From contig JAHEAQ010000002.1 of NCBI GenBank assembly GCA_024642705.1, positions 213,124-277,123 of the forward strand: a DNA stretch of 64,000 nucleotides. Reading direction: 5' to 3'. Below the pieces are notes generated by a model. It was not told the origin of the DNA. It saw nothing but the letters and a program-made list of their open reading frames with translations, and ran no database searches. This document shows, piece after piece, positions 8,604-17,176 of the stretch; within the stretch, counting starts at the first letter, position 1; every line of letters starts with the position of its first letter. The DNA is from Bacteroidota bacterium. GTDB taxonomy: Bacteria; Bacteroidota; Bacteroidia; Chitinophagales; Saprospiraceae. The position numbers and the translations under genes are program-made.

Positions 8604-9578
8604 ATGAAAAAAGGACCTGTTTCGAACTATATTCTTCATCATTATAAGCACTTTAATGCTGCGGCATTAATTGATGCAGCACAAGCTTATGAAGAGCAAT
8701 TGAACAATGGTCACAAAATGATGATCACACTTGCTGGGGCAATGAGTACAGCTGAATTAGGCAAGTCATTAGCAGAAATGATAAGACAAGATAAAGTCCA
8801 TATTATTTCATGTACAGGTGCAAATTTAGAAGAGGATGTTTTTAATTTAGTTGCTCACAACCACTACAAAAGAATCCCTAACTATAGAGATTTGTCTCCA
8901 GAACAAGAACAAGATTTGTTGGACCATCACTTTAATAGAGTGACAGATACCTGTATTCCAGAAGAAGAAGCAATGCGAAGAATGGAAAAAGTATTGGTAA
9001 ATGGGTGGACTAATGCACATAAAGCAGGTAAAAGATATTTTCCCCATGAATTCTTTTATCAGATTCTTTTAAGTGGCGAGTTGGAAAAGGAATATCAGAT
9101 TGATCCAAAAGATTCATGGTTGCTAGCAGCGGCTCAAAAAAATATTCCTATAATTGTACCGGGATGGGAAGATTCAACTTGTGCTAATTTTTTTGCTAGT
9201 CACTGTATAGAAGGATTGTTTCCGCCATCAATTTTGAAAACTGGAATTGAATACATGATGTTTTTAGCTTCATGGTATGAAGAAAATGCAGGCGAAATTG
9301 GAGTTGGTTTTTTCCAAATTGGAGGCGGAATTGCTGGTGATTTTCCAATTTGTGTAGTGCCTATGTTGCACCAAGATCTTCAGAAAGATGATGTCCCGAT
9401 GTGGTCCTATTTTTGTCAAATTAGTGATTCAACGACAAGTTATGGATCTTATTCAGGAGCGGTACCAAATGAAAAAATTACTTGGGGTAAATTGTCGATA
9501 GAGACCCCCAAGTTTATCATAGAGTCAGATGCAACAATAGTTGCACCTTTAATTTTTGCATATTTATTAGACTGGTAA
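8604..9578 (+). CDS. Deoxyhypusine-synthase family protein
   Basis: A 324-residue homologue of eukaryotic/archaeal deoxyhypusine synthase, which moves an aminobutyl group from spermidine to a lysine of eIF5A using NAD. Conserved features visible here: LAGAMSTAELG near residue 43, SCTGANLEEDVFNL (NAD site region), VPGWEDSTCANFF and, at the C-terminus, the WGKL motif whose Lys (K296) corresponds to the catalytic enzyme-bound lysine. Bacteria lack eIF5A, and bacterial and plant relatives can use free diamines as acceptors to make homospermidine-type polyamines. A polyamine-forming role is therefore likely, and the decarboxylase upstream fits. It is the first gene of a tight operon: 27, 2, 12 and 6 bp separate it and its four followers. 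Confidence 0.88.
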   Translation: MKKGPVSNYILHHYKHFNAAALIDAAQAYEEQLNNGHKMMITLAGAMSTAELGKSLAEMIRQDKVHIISCTGANLEEDVFNLVAHNHYKRIPNYRDLSPEQEQDLLDHHFNRVTDTCIPEEEAMRRMEKVLVNGWTNAHKAGKRYFPHEFFYQILLSGELEKEYQIDPKDSWLLAAAQKNIPIIVPGWEDSTCANFFASHCIEGLFPPSILKTGIEYMMFLASWYEENAGEIGVGFFQIGGGIAGDFPICVVPMLHQDLQKDDVPMWSYFCQISDSTTSYGSYSGAVPNEKITWGKLSIETPKFIIESDATIVAPLIFAYLLDW

Positions 9579-9605
9579 ATTTATTATTTTTAAATCCTAT
9601 ATATC

Positions 9606-9971
9606 ATGGACAAACCCAGAGTTGTTAAAGATTTCGACAAATTAGAACTTGCTGTACAAGAGCAAATAAAATTGAATTATCCACATGGATTTGACAAGCA
9701 TCTTGTAACCTTTAAAAATATTAAAGGAGCGTTCATTAGTGCTTTGCCATTCGAAGCTGAAGATAAATATTATCTGGTTAGAATGACTCAAGAAGAAGCA
9801 CGAGCAATCATCGAAGATGATGATGATTACAATAATGATGGTATTCTAAAACAAGACGTTTTAGAAGATCTTCAATCTAAACATGAATTTGGTGACGATG
9901 ATGATGATTTAGATGATCTAGATGACATCGGATTCCAAGATGATGATTTAGAGGAAGATACGGATGATTAG
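9606..9971 (+). CDS. Small protein with acidic tail, unknown function
   Basis: A 121-residue protein with two parts. Residues 1-75 form a globular-looking, Lys-containing domain with the phrases YPHGFDKHLVTF, ALPFEAEDKYYLVRMT and EEARAIIEDDDDY. The remaining residues are dominated by Asp and Glu in short runs (DDDDDLDDLDD and similar), which are encoded by repeated GAT codons. It lies between the deoxyhypusine-synthase homologue and an ATP-grasp-like gene, with 27 and 2 bp gaps, so it is surely part of the same transcript. I do not know a function. It could be a scaffold, a metal- or polyamine-binding protein, or the substrate of the ligases encoded next to it. Confidence 0.8.
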   Translation: MDKPRVVKDFDKLELAVQEQIKLNYPHGFDKHLVTFKNIKGAFISALPFEAEDKYYLVRMTQEEARAIIEDDDDYNNDGILKQDVLEDLQSKHEFGDDDDDLDDLDDIGFQDDDLEEDTDD

Positions 9972-9973
9972 GC

Positions 9974-11413
9974 ATGAGAACGGTTGAAAAATACCTTCCG
10001 GGGTCATTTTTACCTGAAAATCATTGGTATCCAAAAGCCTTAAATGCCACTGTGCATCCAATGGTTAGTTTTTTTCTGTCCCTTGGTAATGAGCGCATTA
10101 TAGAGCGGTATTGCCATTTGAATCCCAGAGTTAGGAAGTCAGCTTTAGAAGATATTTTAAACCAGAAACCTAAATATTTCAGATGGGCAGGCGCAGACCT
10201 TATTAATGTAACTAATGAGGCAGGAATTAGAAAAATGGTTGTCATTGAAAACAATTCTTGTCCTTCAGGACAAAAATCAATGCCATTAATCCAAGACTTC
10301 GAAGAGCATGGTGGGTATAAACAATTATTGGAAAGAACTTTCTTGCCTTCTTTAAAAGGTCAAAGACTGATTCAAGAAGGAAAAGTGGCTGTACTATACG
10401 ATAAGAATCCAATGGAGGCTTCTGGTTATGCTGCAACACTTGCTGATATTTTGGATCAGGAAGTTTATTATTTGCCATTTAAAATCGAAGATTTAAATAC
10501 AAATCTAAAATATAAAGATGGCGTACTCTTTTTTAAAGATGAAAAAGGGAAATGGACTCCTATTAAGGCTGCTTTTAGATATGTAACTCAAAAACCTTGG
10601 AACAGAATTCCAATCCTGACTAAAACAAAAATACTAAATCCAATTCTTGCTTGCATTTCTGGAGGCCGAAACAAAATGATGGCTGCAAAAGCGTATGATA
10701 TTTTTAATGCAGAACTTGAAGGCACGGGACTCCACATTCAAATACCAGAAACAATTTGGGATGTAACAATGGAAGAAATTCCAATTTGGGTAAAGAAAAT
10801 GGGTGGACAAGCTGTTATTAAAGTGCCTTATAGTAATGCTGGCCAAGGTGTATATACCATCGTAAATAAAGCCGAATTGGATAATTTCATGGAATTGAAA
10901 TTTGAATACGACAAATTTATCGTTCAGAGTTTGATAGGAAATTACAATTGGAGTTCCAACAGTTCTAAAGGTAAATTATTCCATGTAGGAACAATTCCAA
11001 ATAACAAAATGGAAACTTTTGTTGCAGACGTTCGAATGATGGTAAGTTCAAGCGTTGACGGGATTAGACCAATTTGTGTTTATGCAAGAAAAGCTAAAGA
11101 TCCTTTGCTGGATAAGTTAGAGGATAGCAAAGGTTCTTGGGACATGCTTGGTACTAATCTTTCATATAAAAATGCTGAAGATGAATGGACTACAGATACC
11201 AATCGTTTGGTATTGATGGACAGGCGCGATTTTAATAAGCTTGGAATTGGAGTGGACGACTTGATTGAGGGATATATTCAAACGGTATTATCAATGCTCG
11301 CAATAGATAGTATGGCGCAAAATCTGATCAGTTCTAGTGGTAAATTTCGAAATAGATTATTTAAGTCATTGAATAATGACAAGCAGTTGATTTCTGAATT
11401 TTACGATTTATAA
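9974..11413 (+). CDS. Circularly permuted ATP-grasp-like protein
   Basis: A 479-residue protein with features of the circularly permuted ATP-grasp group (COG2308-like). The motif VIENNSCPSG (E92, N93, P97, S98, G99) resembles the EDNxRxPSG block of that group. ISGGRNKMMAAKAY and VIKVPYSNAGQGVY resemble the later ADP-binding and glycine-rich segments. Members of the wider superfamily join a carboxylate to an amine or thiol via an acyl phosphate and often act in peptide-like or conjugate synthesis. The start ATG is 2 bp after the stop of the acidic protein and the next gene starts 12 bp downstream. Assignment rests on motifs read by eye; glutathionylspermidine-synthase-like is the main alternative. 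Confidence 0.65.
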   Translation: MRTVEKYLPGSFLPENHWYPKALNATVHPMVSFFLSLGNERIIERYCHLNPRVRKSALEDILNQKPKYFRWAGADLINVTNEAGIRKMVVIENNSCPSGQKSMPLIQDFEEHGGYKQLLERTFLPSLKGQRLIQEGKVAVLYDKNPMEASGYAATLADILDQEVYYLPFKIEDLNTNLKYKDGVLFFKDEKGKWTPIKAAFRYVTQKPWNRIPILTKTKILNPILACISGGRNKMMAAKAYDIFNAELEGTGLHIQIPETIWDVTMEEIPIWVKKMGGQAVIKVPYSNAGQGVYTIVNKAELDNFMELKFEYDKFIVQSLIGNYNWSSNSSKGKLFHVGTIPNNKMETFVADVRMMVSSSVDGIRPICVYARKAKDPLLDKLEDSKGSWDMLGTNLSYKNAEDEWTTDTNRLVLMDRRDFNKLGIGVDDLIEGYIQTVLSMLAIDSMAQNLISSSGKFRNRLFKSLNNDKQLISEFYDL

Positions 11414-11425
11414 ACAAAACCATAA

Positions 11426-12406
11426 ATGAAAGTTTTAATACTAACTGATCATTTGAAACATAGTGATAGCAATTCTTTTTACCTTATTGCCAACAGTCTA
11501 TATGAGCATAAAGAAGTGGAATCTGTTCACGTGGTTAGTAAAGGAATAGAACAAAACACTAACTTTTTTGAAGGTAAATCAAAAGAATTTGTGGCATTAA
11601 AGATGAAAGACTTTATTGAATTTGAATCCTTTAAAAATCAAATTTTAGAATCGAAAGTATCTTCATTGGATAGGAAAAATTTTGATTCCATTTTTCTAAG
11701 ATTGCCAAGACCGATACATCCAGATTTTTTTGATTTTCTGGAACAAAATTTTGATCCAAATAGAATCATTAACAAACCTTCGGGAATTACAAAGACAGGA
11801 AGTAAGTCCTTTTTATTAGAATTGAAAGATTATTGCCCTCCTATGAAAATGGTGCATTCAATTGAAGAGATCTATCAATTCAAAAATCAATTTCCAATTG
11901 TTCTTAAACCACTTGAAGAATACGGTGGTAAAGGATTGGTGAGAATAGACGAAGATATAGTATATATTGGTAATGAAGAGAAAATTGAATTTAGTGCGTT
12001 TGCTAAAAGGTATGCACAAAATCCGATAACTTATTTGGCTATGAAGTTTCTAAGAAATGTAACCAAAGGTGATAAGAGAATTGTTGTTGCTGATGGAAAA
12101 GTGCTCACAAGTGCTTTGAGATTTCCTGGTGAAGGATCATGGCTTTGTAATATTTCTCAAGGAGGTTCATCTAAAATTGAAGCTATTACAGAAGATGAAA
12201 AAAACATCATTGAGGCAATAAATCCATTGTTAAAAAAGGAAGGAATATTTCTCTACGGCCTTGATACATTAGAAGAGGACGATGGAACGAGAGTAATTTC
12301 GGAATTAAACACATTAAGCGTAGGTGGCATAGCTCCTGGGGCGATTGCCACTGGTCAACCATTAGGGGATGTGTTAGCAAAAGCATTTATAAAATATATA
12401 AAATAA
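11426..12406 (+). CDS. GshB/RimK-like ATP-grasp ligase
   Basis: A 326-residue classical ATP-grasp enzyme closest in pattern to glutathione synthetase GshB. It shows IINKPSGITKTGSKSF (matching the NxPxxxRxxxEK block), IVLKPLEEYGGKGLVRI (glycine-rich ATP loop), GDKRIVVADGKVL, RFPGEGSWLCNISQGGS and a C-terminal SELNTLSVGG that matches the E-x-N Mg2+-binding end of the fold. It should ligate an amino acid or amine to a carboxylate using ATP. True glutathione synthesis is doubtful because no gamma-glutamylcysteine ligase is nearby and the partner genes differ. It follows the permuted ATP-grasp gene by 12 bp and precedes the AstE/AspA-like gene by 6 bp. Confidence 0.85.
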   Translation: MKVLILTDHLKHSDSNSFYLIANSLYEHKEVESVHVVSKGIEQNTNFFEGKSKEFVALKMKDFIEFESFKNQILESKVSSLDRKNFDSIFLRLPRPIHPDFFDFLEQNFDPNRIINKPSGITKTGSKSFLLELKDYCPPMKMVHSIEEIYQFKNQFPIVLKPLEEYGGKGLVRIDEDIVYIGNEEKIEFSAFAKRYAQNPITYLAMKFLRNVTKGDKRIVVADGKVLTSALRFPGEGSWLCNISQGGSSKIEAITEDEKNIIEAINPLLKKEGIFLYGLDTLEEDDGTRVISELNTLSVGGIAPGAIATGQPLGDVLAKAFIKYIK

Positions 12407-12412
12407 TATAGG

Positions 12413-13372
12413 ATGAATTGGCCTCATATTGACAAAATAAATCTCAAAAATCTAGAGAAAGGAGTAGTTCATAAATTTTGGTTTGACCTGATGTCTGGAC
12501 CTTTTGGGGAGCAAATTGCACTGCCAATAATTATTGCAAGAGGAACTTCTGAAGGCCCAAATCTTGGAATAACTGCTGTGGTGCATGGTGATGAATTAAA
12601 CGGAATTCCAGTTATTCAAAGGTTTATGGAGGAATTGGATGTTAAAAATTTAAAAGGCAATATTATAGCAGTTTTGGTGGTAAATATTCCTTCTTTTCTT
12701 AGAAAAAGAAGACGATTTATTGATGGTGTGGATTTGAATCACATATTTCCAGGAAAAAAGAATGGTGCGGTAAGTCAAGTTTATGCATATAGATTTGTAA
12801 AAAAAATATTAAAGCATTTCAACTTTCTGATTGATATACATACTGCAAGTGTCGGTAGAATCAATTCACACTATATTAGGGTGGATATGGAAAATGAGGC
12901 AACCAAAAGAATGGCTTTGCTACAACATCCCCAAATCATTGTGCATAATCCTCCTTCAGATGGCACACTTAGAGGTGCTGCTGCGGAAATGAATATACCC
13001 GCTATCACAGTGGAAGCAGGAAATCCAAATGTATACCAAAGAGGAATGATCAAATCGAGCACATTGGGCTTACATAATGTAGCCAGAGACTTAAAAATGA
13101 TTGAAGGAGACATTTCTGAAACCGACATTGAGCCGATAATATGCGAACATTCCTATTGGATTTATACGAAACACGGAGGAATGCTAAATGTGTTTCCAGA
13201 TATAGTTCAAATCATTGAAAAAGATGAGCTAATTGCAAGACAGCGAGATATTTTTGGAGACGCAAAGTTCGAATATAAAGCTCCTGAAGATGGAGTCGTA
13301 ATTGGAAAAAGTGTGAGCCCTGTTAATCATACAGGAGGAAGAATTCTGCATTTAGGCATATTGAGGAAATAG
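12413..13372 (+). CDS. Succinylglutamate desuccinylase / aspartoacylase family zinc hydrolase
   Basis: A 319-residue zinc hydrolase of the AstE/AspA branch of the M14 carboxypeptidase fold. Zinc ligands are visible as HGDE (H58, E61) and the DIHTASVGR segment (His near 143), and the catalytic Glu lies in ITVEAGNP (near 200). The C-terminal domain carries the beta-rich APEDGVVIG segment typical of the family. Family members cleave N-acyl amino acids (succinylglutamate, acetylaspartate) or similar amides. As last gene of the ATP-grasp operon it may remove or trim the amide bond that the ligases form. Neither arginine succinyltransferase-pathway genes nor an aspartate-related context is present, so AstE itself is unlikely. 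Confidence 0.85.
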   Translation: MNWPHIDKINLKNLEKGVVHKFWFDLMSGPFGEQIALPIIIARGTSEGPNLGITAVVHGDELNGIPVIQRFMEELDVKNLKGNIIAVLVVNIPSFLRKRRRFIDGVDLNHIFPGKKNGAVSQVYAYRFVKKILKHFNFLIDIHTASVGRINSHYIRVDMENEATKRMALLQHPQIIVHNPPSDGTLRGAAAEMNIPAITVEAGNPNVYQRGMIKSSTLGLHNVARDLKMIEGDISETDIEPIICEHSYWIYTKHGGMLNVFPDIVQIIEKDELIARQRDIFGDAKFEYKAPEDGVVIGKSVSPVNHTGGRILHLGILRK

Positions 13373-13432
13373 AAATTTAATATTTTACTTTTTTTTGCTT
13401 GTTGAATGTATTAAAAGAGCGAATTTATAATA

Positions 13433-13999
13433 CTATTCCAATATTTCTATCATGCCTTCTTCATCAATTGTTGCGATCAGAAGTGGGAATTCTTGATGAA
13501 CACTTTCTTCTCGAACTTTAAGAATATAATCCAAAGCCGGAAAATTGCGGTGATCCAGATCGTGGAATGGTATTGGATTATTATTCTTTTTATCCATTAA
13601 TGAAATAAAATAAATGGGATTGCCTAATGTCCCGATCAGTCTGCGAGTAAATGTGTCTTTCACAATTCGAATGCATAATTCTGACGCTTGATTAACCAGC
13701 TGATTCGGCAAAGATTGAAGATCTTTGAATATTATTTTTAATGGACGTTCATGATATACAAGCAAGGTTTCAACCCTTGGGTGAATGGTTTTGGTATGTT
13801 GCTTCATCATTAATATATCCGAAACTAATATTTCGTGATAATCAATTTCTTTTGCAATTGGAGCATTAAAAATTTTCTCTAGGCCGAAAACACTATATGA
13901 ATTACAGGCAATACCCCATACACCGTCTGCTGGAAATAAAACAATACCGTCAGCTTTTAGAATTGTGCTAATTTTTAGCAAATTGTCTTCATTATGCAT
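13433..13999 (-). CDS. YrdC/Sua5-domain protein, divergent
   Basis: A 188-residue protein with the outline of the YrdC/Sua5 fold that makes threonylcarbamoyl-AMP for t6A37 in tRNA. The N-terminal GIVLFPADGVWGIACNS matches the family's FPTDTVYGL signature. However, the basic KR/KP cluster expected after it is weak, the PGPxT segment is replaced by ERPLKIIF, and the conserved S-x-N end of the nucleotide site (often SAN) reads FISLMD. It is therefore more likely a divergent paralogue than the main TsaC of the cell, and may not be catalytic. It is convergent with the ATP-grasp operon (60 bp apart). Confidence 0.65.
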   Translation of the reverse strand: MHNEDNLLKISTILKADGIVLFPADGVWGIACNSYSVFGLEKIFNAPIAKEIDYHEILVSDILMMKQHTKTIHPRVETLLVYHERPLKIIFKDLQSLPNQLVNQASELCIRIVKDTFTRRLIGTLGNPIYFISLMDKKNNNPIPFHDLDHRNFPALDYILKVREESVHQEFPLLIATIDEEGMIEILE

Positions 14000-14283
14000 T
14001 TACAATGTTTACCTTTATATTTTCACATTAATGTCGAATATTAATGCCGATTTTTTAAATTTATTTGTATCGGTATTGCTTTAATTCTATTTTTTGATAA
14101 AACTTTTTGTCTAAATAGATTATTTGAACGCTGTAAATCGTTTAGAAATTATAGTTTTAAAATTCAAAAGGAATTATTTTATGTTGTTTGAACTTAACAT
14201 ATTGATTGTGAGAAGCAACGAAAAACACTTAAAAAGGATATTGTTAATAAGATTCCTACATTTTTGAGTTGAAATAAATATAA

Positions 14284-16557
14284 ATGAGATTAAAATCAGT
14301 TTGGATATTCTTTATTTTTTGCTTCATTGTTTTGAATTATAACAATCTTCAAGCAAAACACATCATAGGAGGTGATGTAACATACACTTGCATGGGAATT
14401 GATACCATTTCCAATACAGCTACTTATAAGATTGTTTTCACCATGTATCGGGATTGTCAAGGTGGCGGAGCACAGTTTGATTCCGACGCCCAGATTGGCG
14501 TATACCGATCTAATGGGGGTACTTTTCAATGGATTGAAACACTCACTCAAAATTTCGATGAAACGAAATTTCTACAGCCAACAGCGTCGCCTTGCGTCGA
14601 GATTCCTGCCAACATTTGTGTGGAAGAAGGAAAATATGTATTTGAAATTACATTGCCAATCATCAACTTTGACTATATGTTGACCTATCAGCGTTGTTGC
14701 AGAAATGTCACTATTGCTAATATTGTAAATGCGGAAGATACTGGTGCATCCTACAGCATAAGAATTTCAAAAGAAGCTCAAAAAATATGCAATTCAAGTC
14801 CATATTTTACTGAATTTCCTCCTATTGTCATTTGTGAAGGAGAACCATTGTTTGCAAGTCAAGCTGCTGTCGATCCAGATGGTGATTTACTGGTTTACGA
14901 ATTTTGTTCGCCAAAACAAGGAGGAGGCCCATTTGGCTCTAATGAAAATCCTGGAGATGCTGGAGCTTGTAATGGTATCATTCCTAATCCAATGAATTGT
15001 CCACCTCCTTTGGAAAATGTCATTTTCAAATTGCCTATATTTTCTGCCAATAATCCCGTTTCTGGTGATCCAAGGATTGTCATAGACAGTGAAACTGGTC
15101 TTATTTCAGGAACGCCTAACTTAAAAGGCCAGTTTGTCGTTGGAGTCTGCATTAAAGAATATAGGAATGGTGTTTTATTGGGTGAAATAAATAGAGATTT
15201 TCAATTTAATGTAACAGAGTGCGATGCAAAAGTGAATGCCAAAATAGTTCATGATGCGCAGATAGGCCCAAGTGAGTACTTGGTTAATTCCTGCGGTGAT
15301 TTCAAAATCGCTTTTTTGAATGAATCTGAAGATCCAGATTTTATTGACACCTATCTTTGGGAATTTAATATTGGAGCTAATGTGGTAAAAAGCAACGATA
15401 AAGACGTGGAAATTACTTTTCCTGGCTTAGGAAATTATACTGGAAGAATGATCATTAATCCTGATGCAATTGATGCTGAATGCACAGATACTGCTTTTTT
15501 TGAAGTGAATGTCTATCCAGATATAGAAGCAGATTTCAGGTATGAGTATGATACTTGCATTGCAGGTCCAGTAAATTTTACAGATTTATCTATAAGTGGC
15601 GCGGGTTCCATTCTTTTCTGGGATTGGGATTTCGATGATGGAAATTTTTCCCCAATTAAGAATCCAAATCATCTATATAGAGTGCCAGGTGCGAAAGATG
15701 TCAAGCTTATTGTAACTGACGTGAATGAATGCAAAGATTCTTTGATTCAAACTTTTCAATATGCCCCAGCTCCACCTATCATCATAATAGAACCAAGTTC
15801 TTTCTTTGGATGCACACCAGCAAACATATTTTTCAATAATTTGTCCATACCTATAGATAGTACTTATGACATACTTTGGGATTTTGGAGATGGAACGACT
15901 TCCACAGAAATTAGCCCAACACATGTTTATGAAGAAACAGGAGTTTTTGATGTGAGCCTAGAGATAGTCTCTCCAATAGGATGTGGCATCGCAAAAGATT
16001 TTTCTAGCTTAATCGAAGTGGAAAGCAAACCGGAAGCAGATTTTATGTTTTCGCCCGAAGAACCTACTTCTTTAAATCGAACGGTAAGATTCAGCGATAA
16101 GTCAACCAATGCTGTGAAATGGATTTGGGAATTTGGAGATGAAGGTGCAGCTTTCGAACCAAATCCTAATTTTACTTTTCGCGATACTGGAATTCACGAG
16201 ATACAACTGGTTGTCTTTCACCCAAGTGGATGTCCTGACACAATGATTCAAATTATTGATATAGCGCCCGTAGTTACCTATTTTATGCCTAATGCTTTTA
16301 GCCCAAATGCCGATGGGAAAAATGATATTTTTGTGGGTAAAGGTATTACTTCAGGGATGAGATCTTTTGAAATGAACATTTATAACAGATGGGGAGAGAT
16401 GGTTTTCGAATCTTCGGATCCATATGAGGGATGGAATGGTCAAAAAAATAATGTTGGACAAGCTGCACAGAATGGTGTATACGTTTATAAAATAAGGTAT
16501 GTGGACTCGAGAGGGAACGTAGTTTCTGAGGACGGATTCGCGACACTTATTAGATAA
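14284..16557 (+). CDS. PKD-repeat surface protein with gliding-type (type B) T9SS C-terminal domain
   Basis: A 757-residue secreted protein. It has an N-terminal signal peptide (about 1-24), a Cys-rich N-terminal region of about 380 residues that I cannot assign, then three PKD-like domains (about 415-490, 500-580, 585-665; for example WDFDDGNFSPIKNPNH and LWDFGDGTTSTEISPTH) and a gliding motility-associated C-terminal domain over the last 85 residues (FMPNAFSPNADGKNDIF, then IYNRWGEMVFES). That domain is the type B signal for the type IX secretion system, so the protein is probably exported to the surface or medium, where PKD domains mediate protein or glycan contacts. The gene stands alone; 284 bp upstream are free of genes and without an exact consensus promoter. 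Confidence 0.9.
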   Translation: MRLKSVWIFFIFCFIVLNYNNLQAKHIIGGDVTYTCMGIDTISNTATYKIVFTMYRDCQGGGAQFDSDAQIGVYRSNGGTFQWIETLTQNFDETKFLQPTASPCVEIPANICVEEGKYVFEITLPIINFDYMLTYQRCCRNVTIANIVNAEDTGASYSIRISKEAQKICNSSPYFTEFPPIVICEGEPLFASQAAVDPDGDLLVYEFCSPKQGGGPFGSNENPGDAGACNGIIPNPMNCPPPLENVIFKLPIFSANNPVSGDPRIVIDSETGLISGTPNLKGQFVVGVCIKEYRNGVLLGEINRDFQFNVTECDAKVNAKIVHDAQIGPSEYLVNSCGDFKIAFLNESEDPDFIDTYLWEFNIGANVVKSNDKDVEITFPGLGNYTGRMIINPDAIDAECTDTAFFEVNVYPDIEADFRYEYDTCIAGPVNFTDLSISGAGSILFWDWDFDDGNFSPIKNPNHLYRVPGAKDVKLIVTDVNECKDSLIQTFQYAPAPPIIIIEPSSFFGCTPANIFFNNLSIPIDSTYDILWDFGDGTTSTEISPTHVYEETGVFDVSLEIVSPIGCGIAKDFSSLIEVESKPEADFMFSPEEPTSLNRTVRFSDKSTNAVKWIWEFGDEGAAFEPNPNFTFRDTGIHEIQLVVFHPSGCPDTMIQIIDIAPVVTYFMPNAFSPNADGKNDIFVGKGITSGMRSFEMNIYNRWGEMVFESSDPYEGWNGQKNNVGQAAQNGVYVYKIRYVDSRGNVVSEDGFATLIR

Positions 16558-16612
16558 ATTTATATATATTGAAAAAAAAAGGCTAAGCACTAGTTTGAAT
16601 TAAAAATAAATG

Positions 16613-16620
16613 TATCTTTG
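16613..16620 (+). promoter_or_regulatory. Bacteroidota-type -7 element of rplS
   Basis: TATCTTTG matches TAnnTTTG, 26 nt before the rplS start codon. A TTG at 16595-16597 gives a rather short 15-bp spacer. Strong -7 match and the ribosomal gene downstream make it credible. Confidence 0.6.
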
Positions 16621-16646
16621 CAGTCCAATTTCAAAAGAATAAAAAA

Positions 16647-17009
16647 ATGGACGCAATTAAATTTGTACAAACAGAAACTTTTAAAGGAAATACATTTCCA
16701 GATTTTAGACCTGGTGACAACATTTCTGTAAGTTATAAAATCGTTGAAGGAGACAAAGAAAGAATTCAGATTTTCAAAGGTGATGTTATAAAAATAACAG
16801 GAGAGCAAACTACAAAAACTTTTACAGTTAGAAAAATGTCAAGTGGAGTTGGTGTAGAAAGAATTTTCCCTTTTAACAATCCTAACATTGTTGAAATTGA
16901 AATTAATAAGAGAGGAAAAGTGCGAAGATCTAAGTTGTATTACTTAAGAGACCTTGTTGGTAAAAAAGCAAGAATAAAAGAAAGAAAGCACCTTAAAGGT
17001 GAAAAATAA
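16647..17009 (+). CDS. rplS: 50S ribosomal protein L19
   Basis: A 120-residue L19, located at the 30S-50S interface of the ribosome. Recognisable stretches are [47 protein letters not shown] and [15 protein letters not shown], all in family order; the C-terminus ends in a short basic tail. Length is normal. It is monocistronic here: its own promoter lies upstream, and a strong intrinsic terminator follows within 60 bp. In many other bacteria rplS is joined to rpsP, rimM and trmD; here rpsP is about 4 kb away and neither rimM nor trmD is in the window. Confidence 0.98.
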   Translation: MDAIKFVQTETFKGNTFPDFRPGDNISVSYKIVEGDKERIQIFKGDVIKITGEQTTKTFTVRKMSSGVGVERIFPFNNPNIVEIEINKRGKVRRSKLYYLRDLVGKKARIKERKHLKGEK

Positions 17010-17025
17010 AATGCCAAAAACCGGC

Positions 17026-17067
17026 AAAGAGCTTGTTTCAATAAAATGAATCAAGCTCTTTTTTTTT
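17026..17067 (+). terminator. Intrinsic terminator of rplS
   Basis: A 10-bp stem (AAAGAGCTTG / CAAGCTCTTT) with a 16-nt loop runs into a T-tract, 17 bp after the rplS stop codon. Confidence 0.88.
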
Positions 17068-17176
17068 GACCTTATTTTGAATTTTTAATTCGTGAAAGAA
17101 GATATCTGTAAAAAAGGATTAATTTCTAATAAGCAAGCCTGATTTTTTAAGTTTGATGGCTTTTTGAAAAAATTAG

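Noticed and set aside
9896..9970. GAT-rich tract as a tandem repeat or replication element
   Set aside because: It is in frame and encodes the Asp-rich tail; it is explained by protein composition.
11426..12406. True glutathione synthetase (gshB)
   Set aside because: Although the motifs are GshB-like, there is no gshA partner and the operon context is different, so I kept the general name.
12413..13372. AstE of the arginine succinyltransferase pathway
   Set aside because: No astA, astB, astC or astD nearby, and Bacteroidota normally lack that pathway; only the fold is supported.
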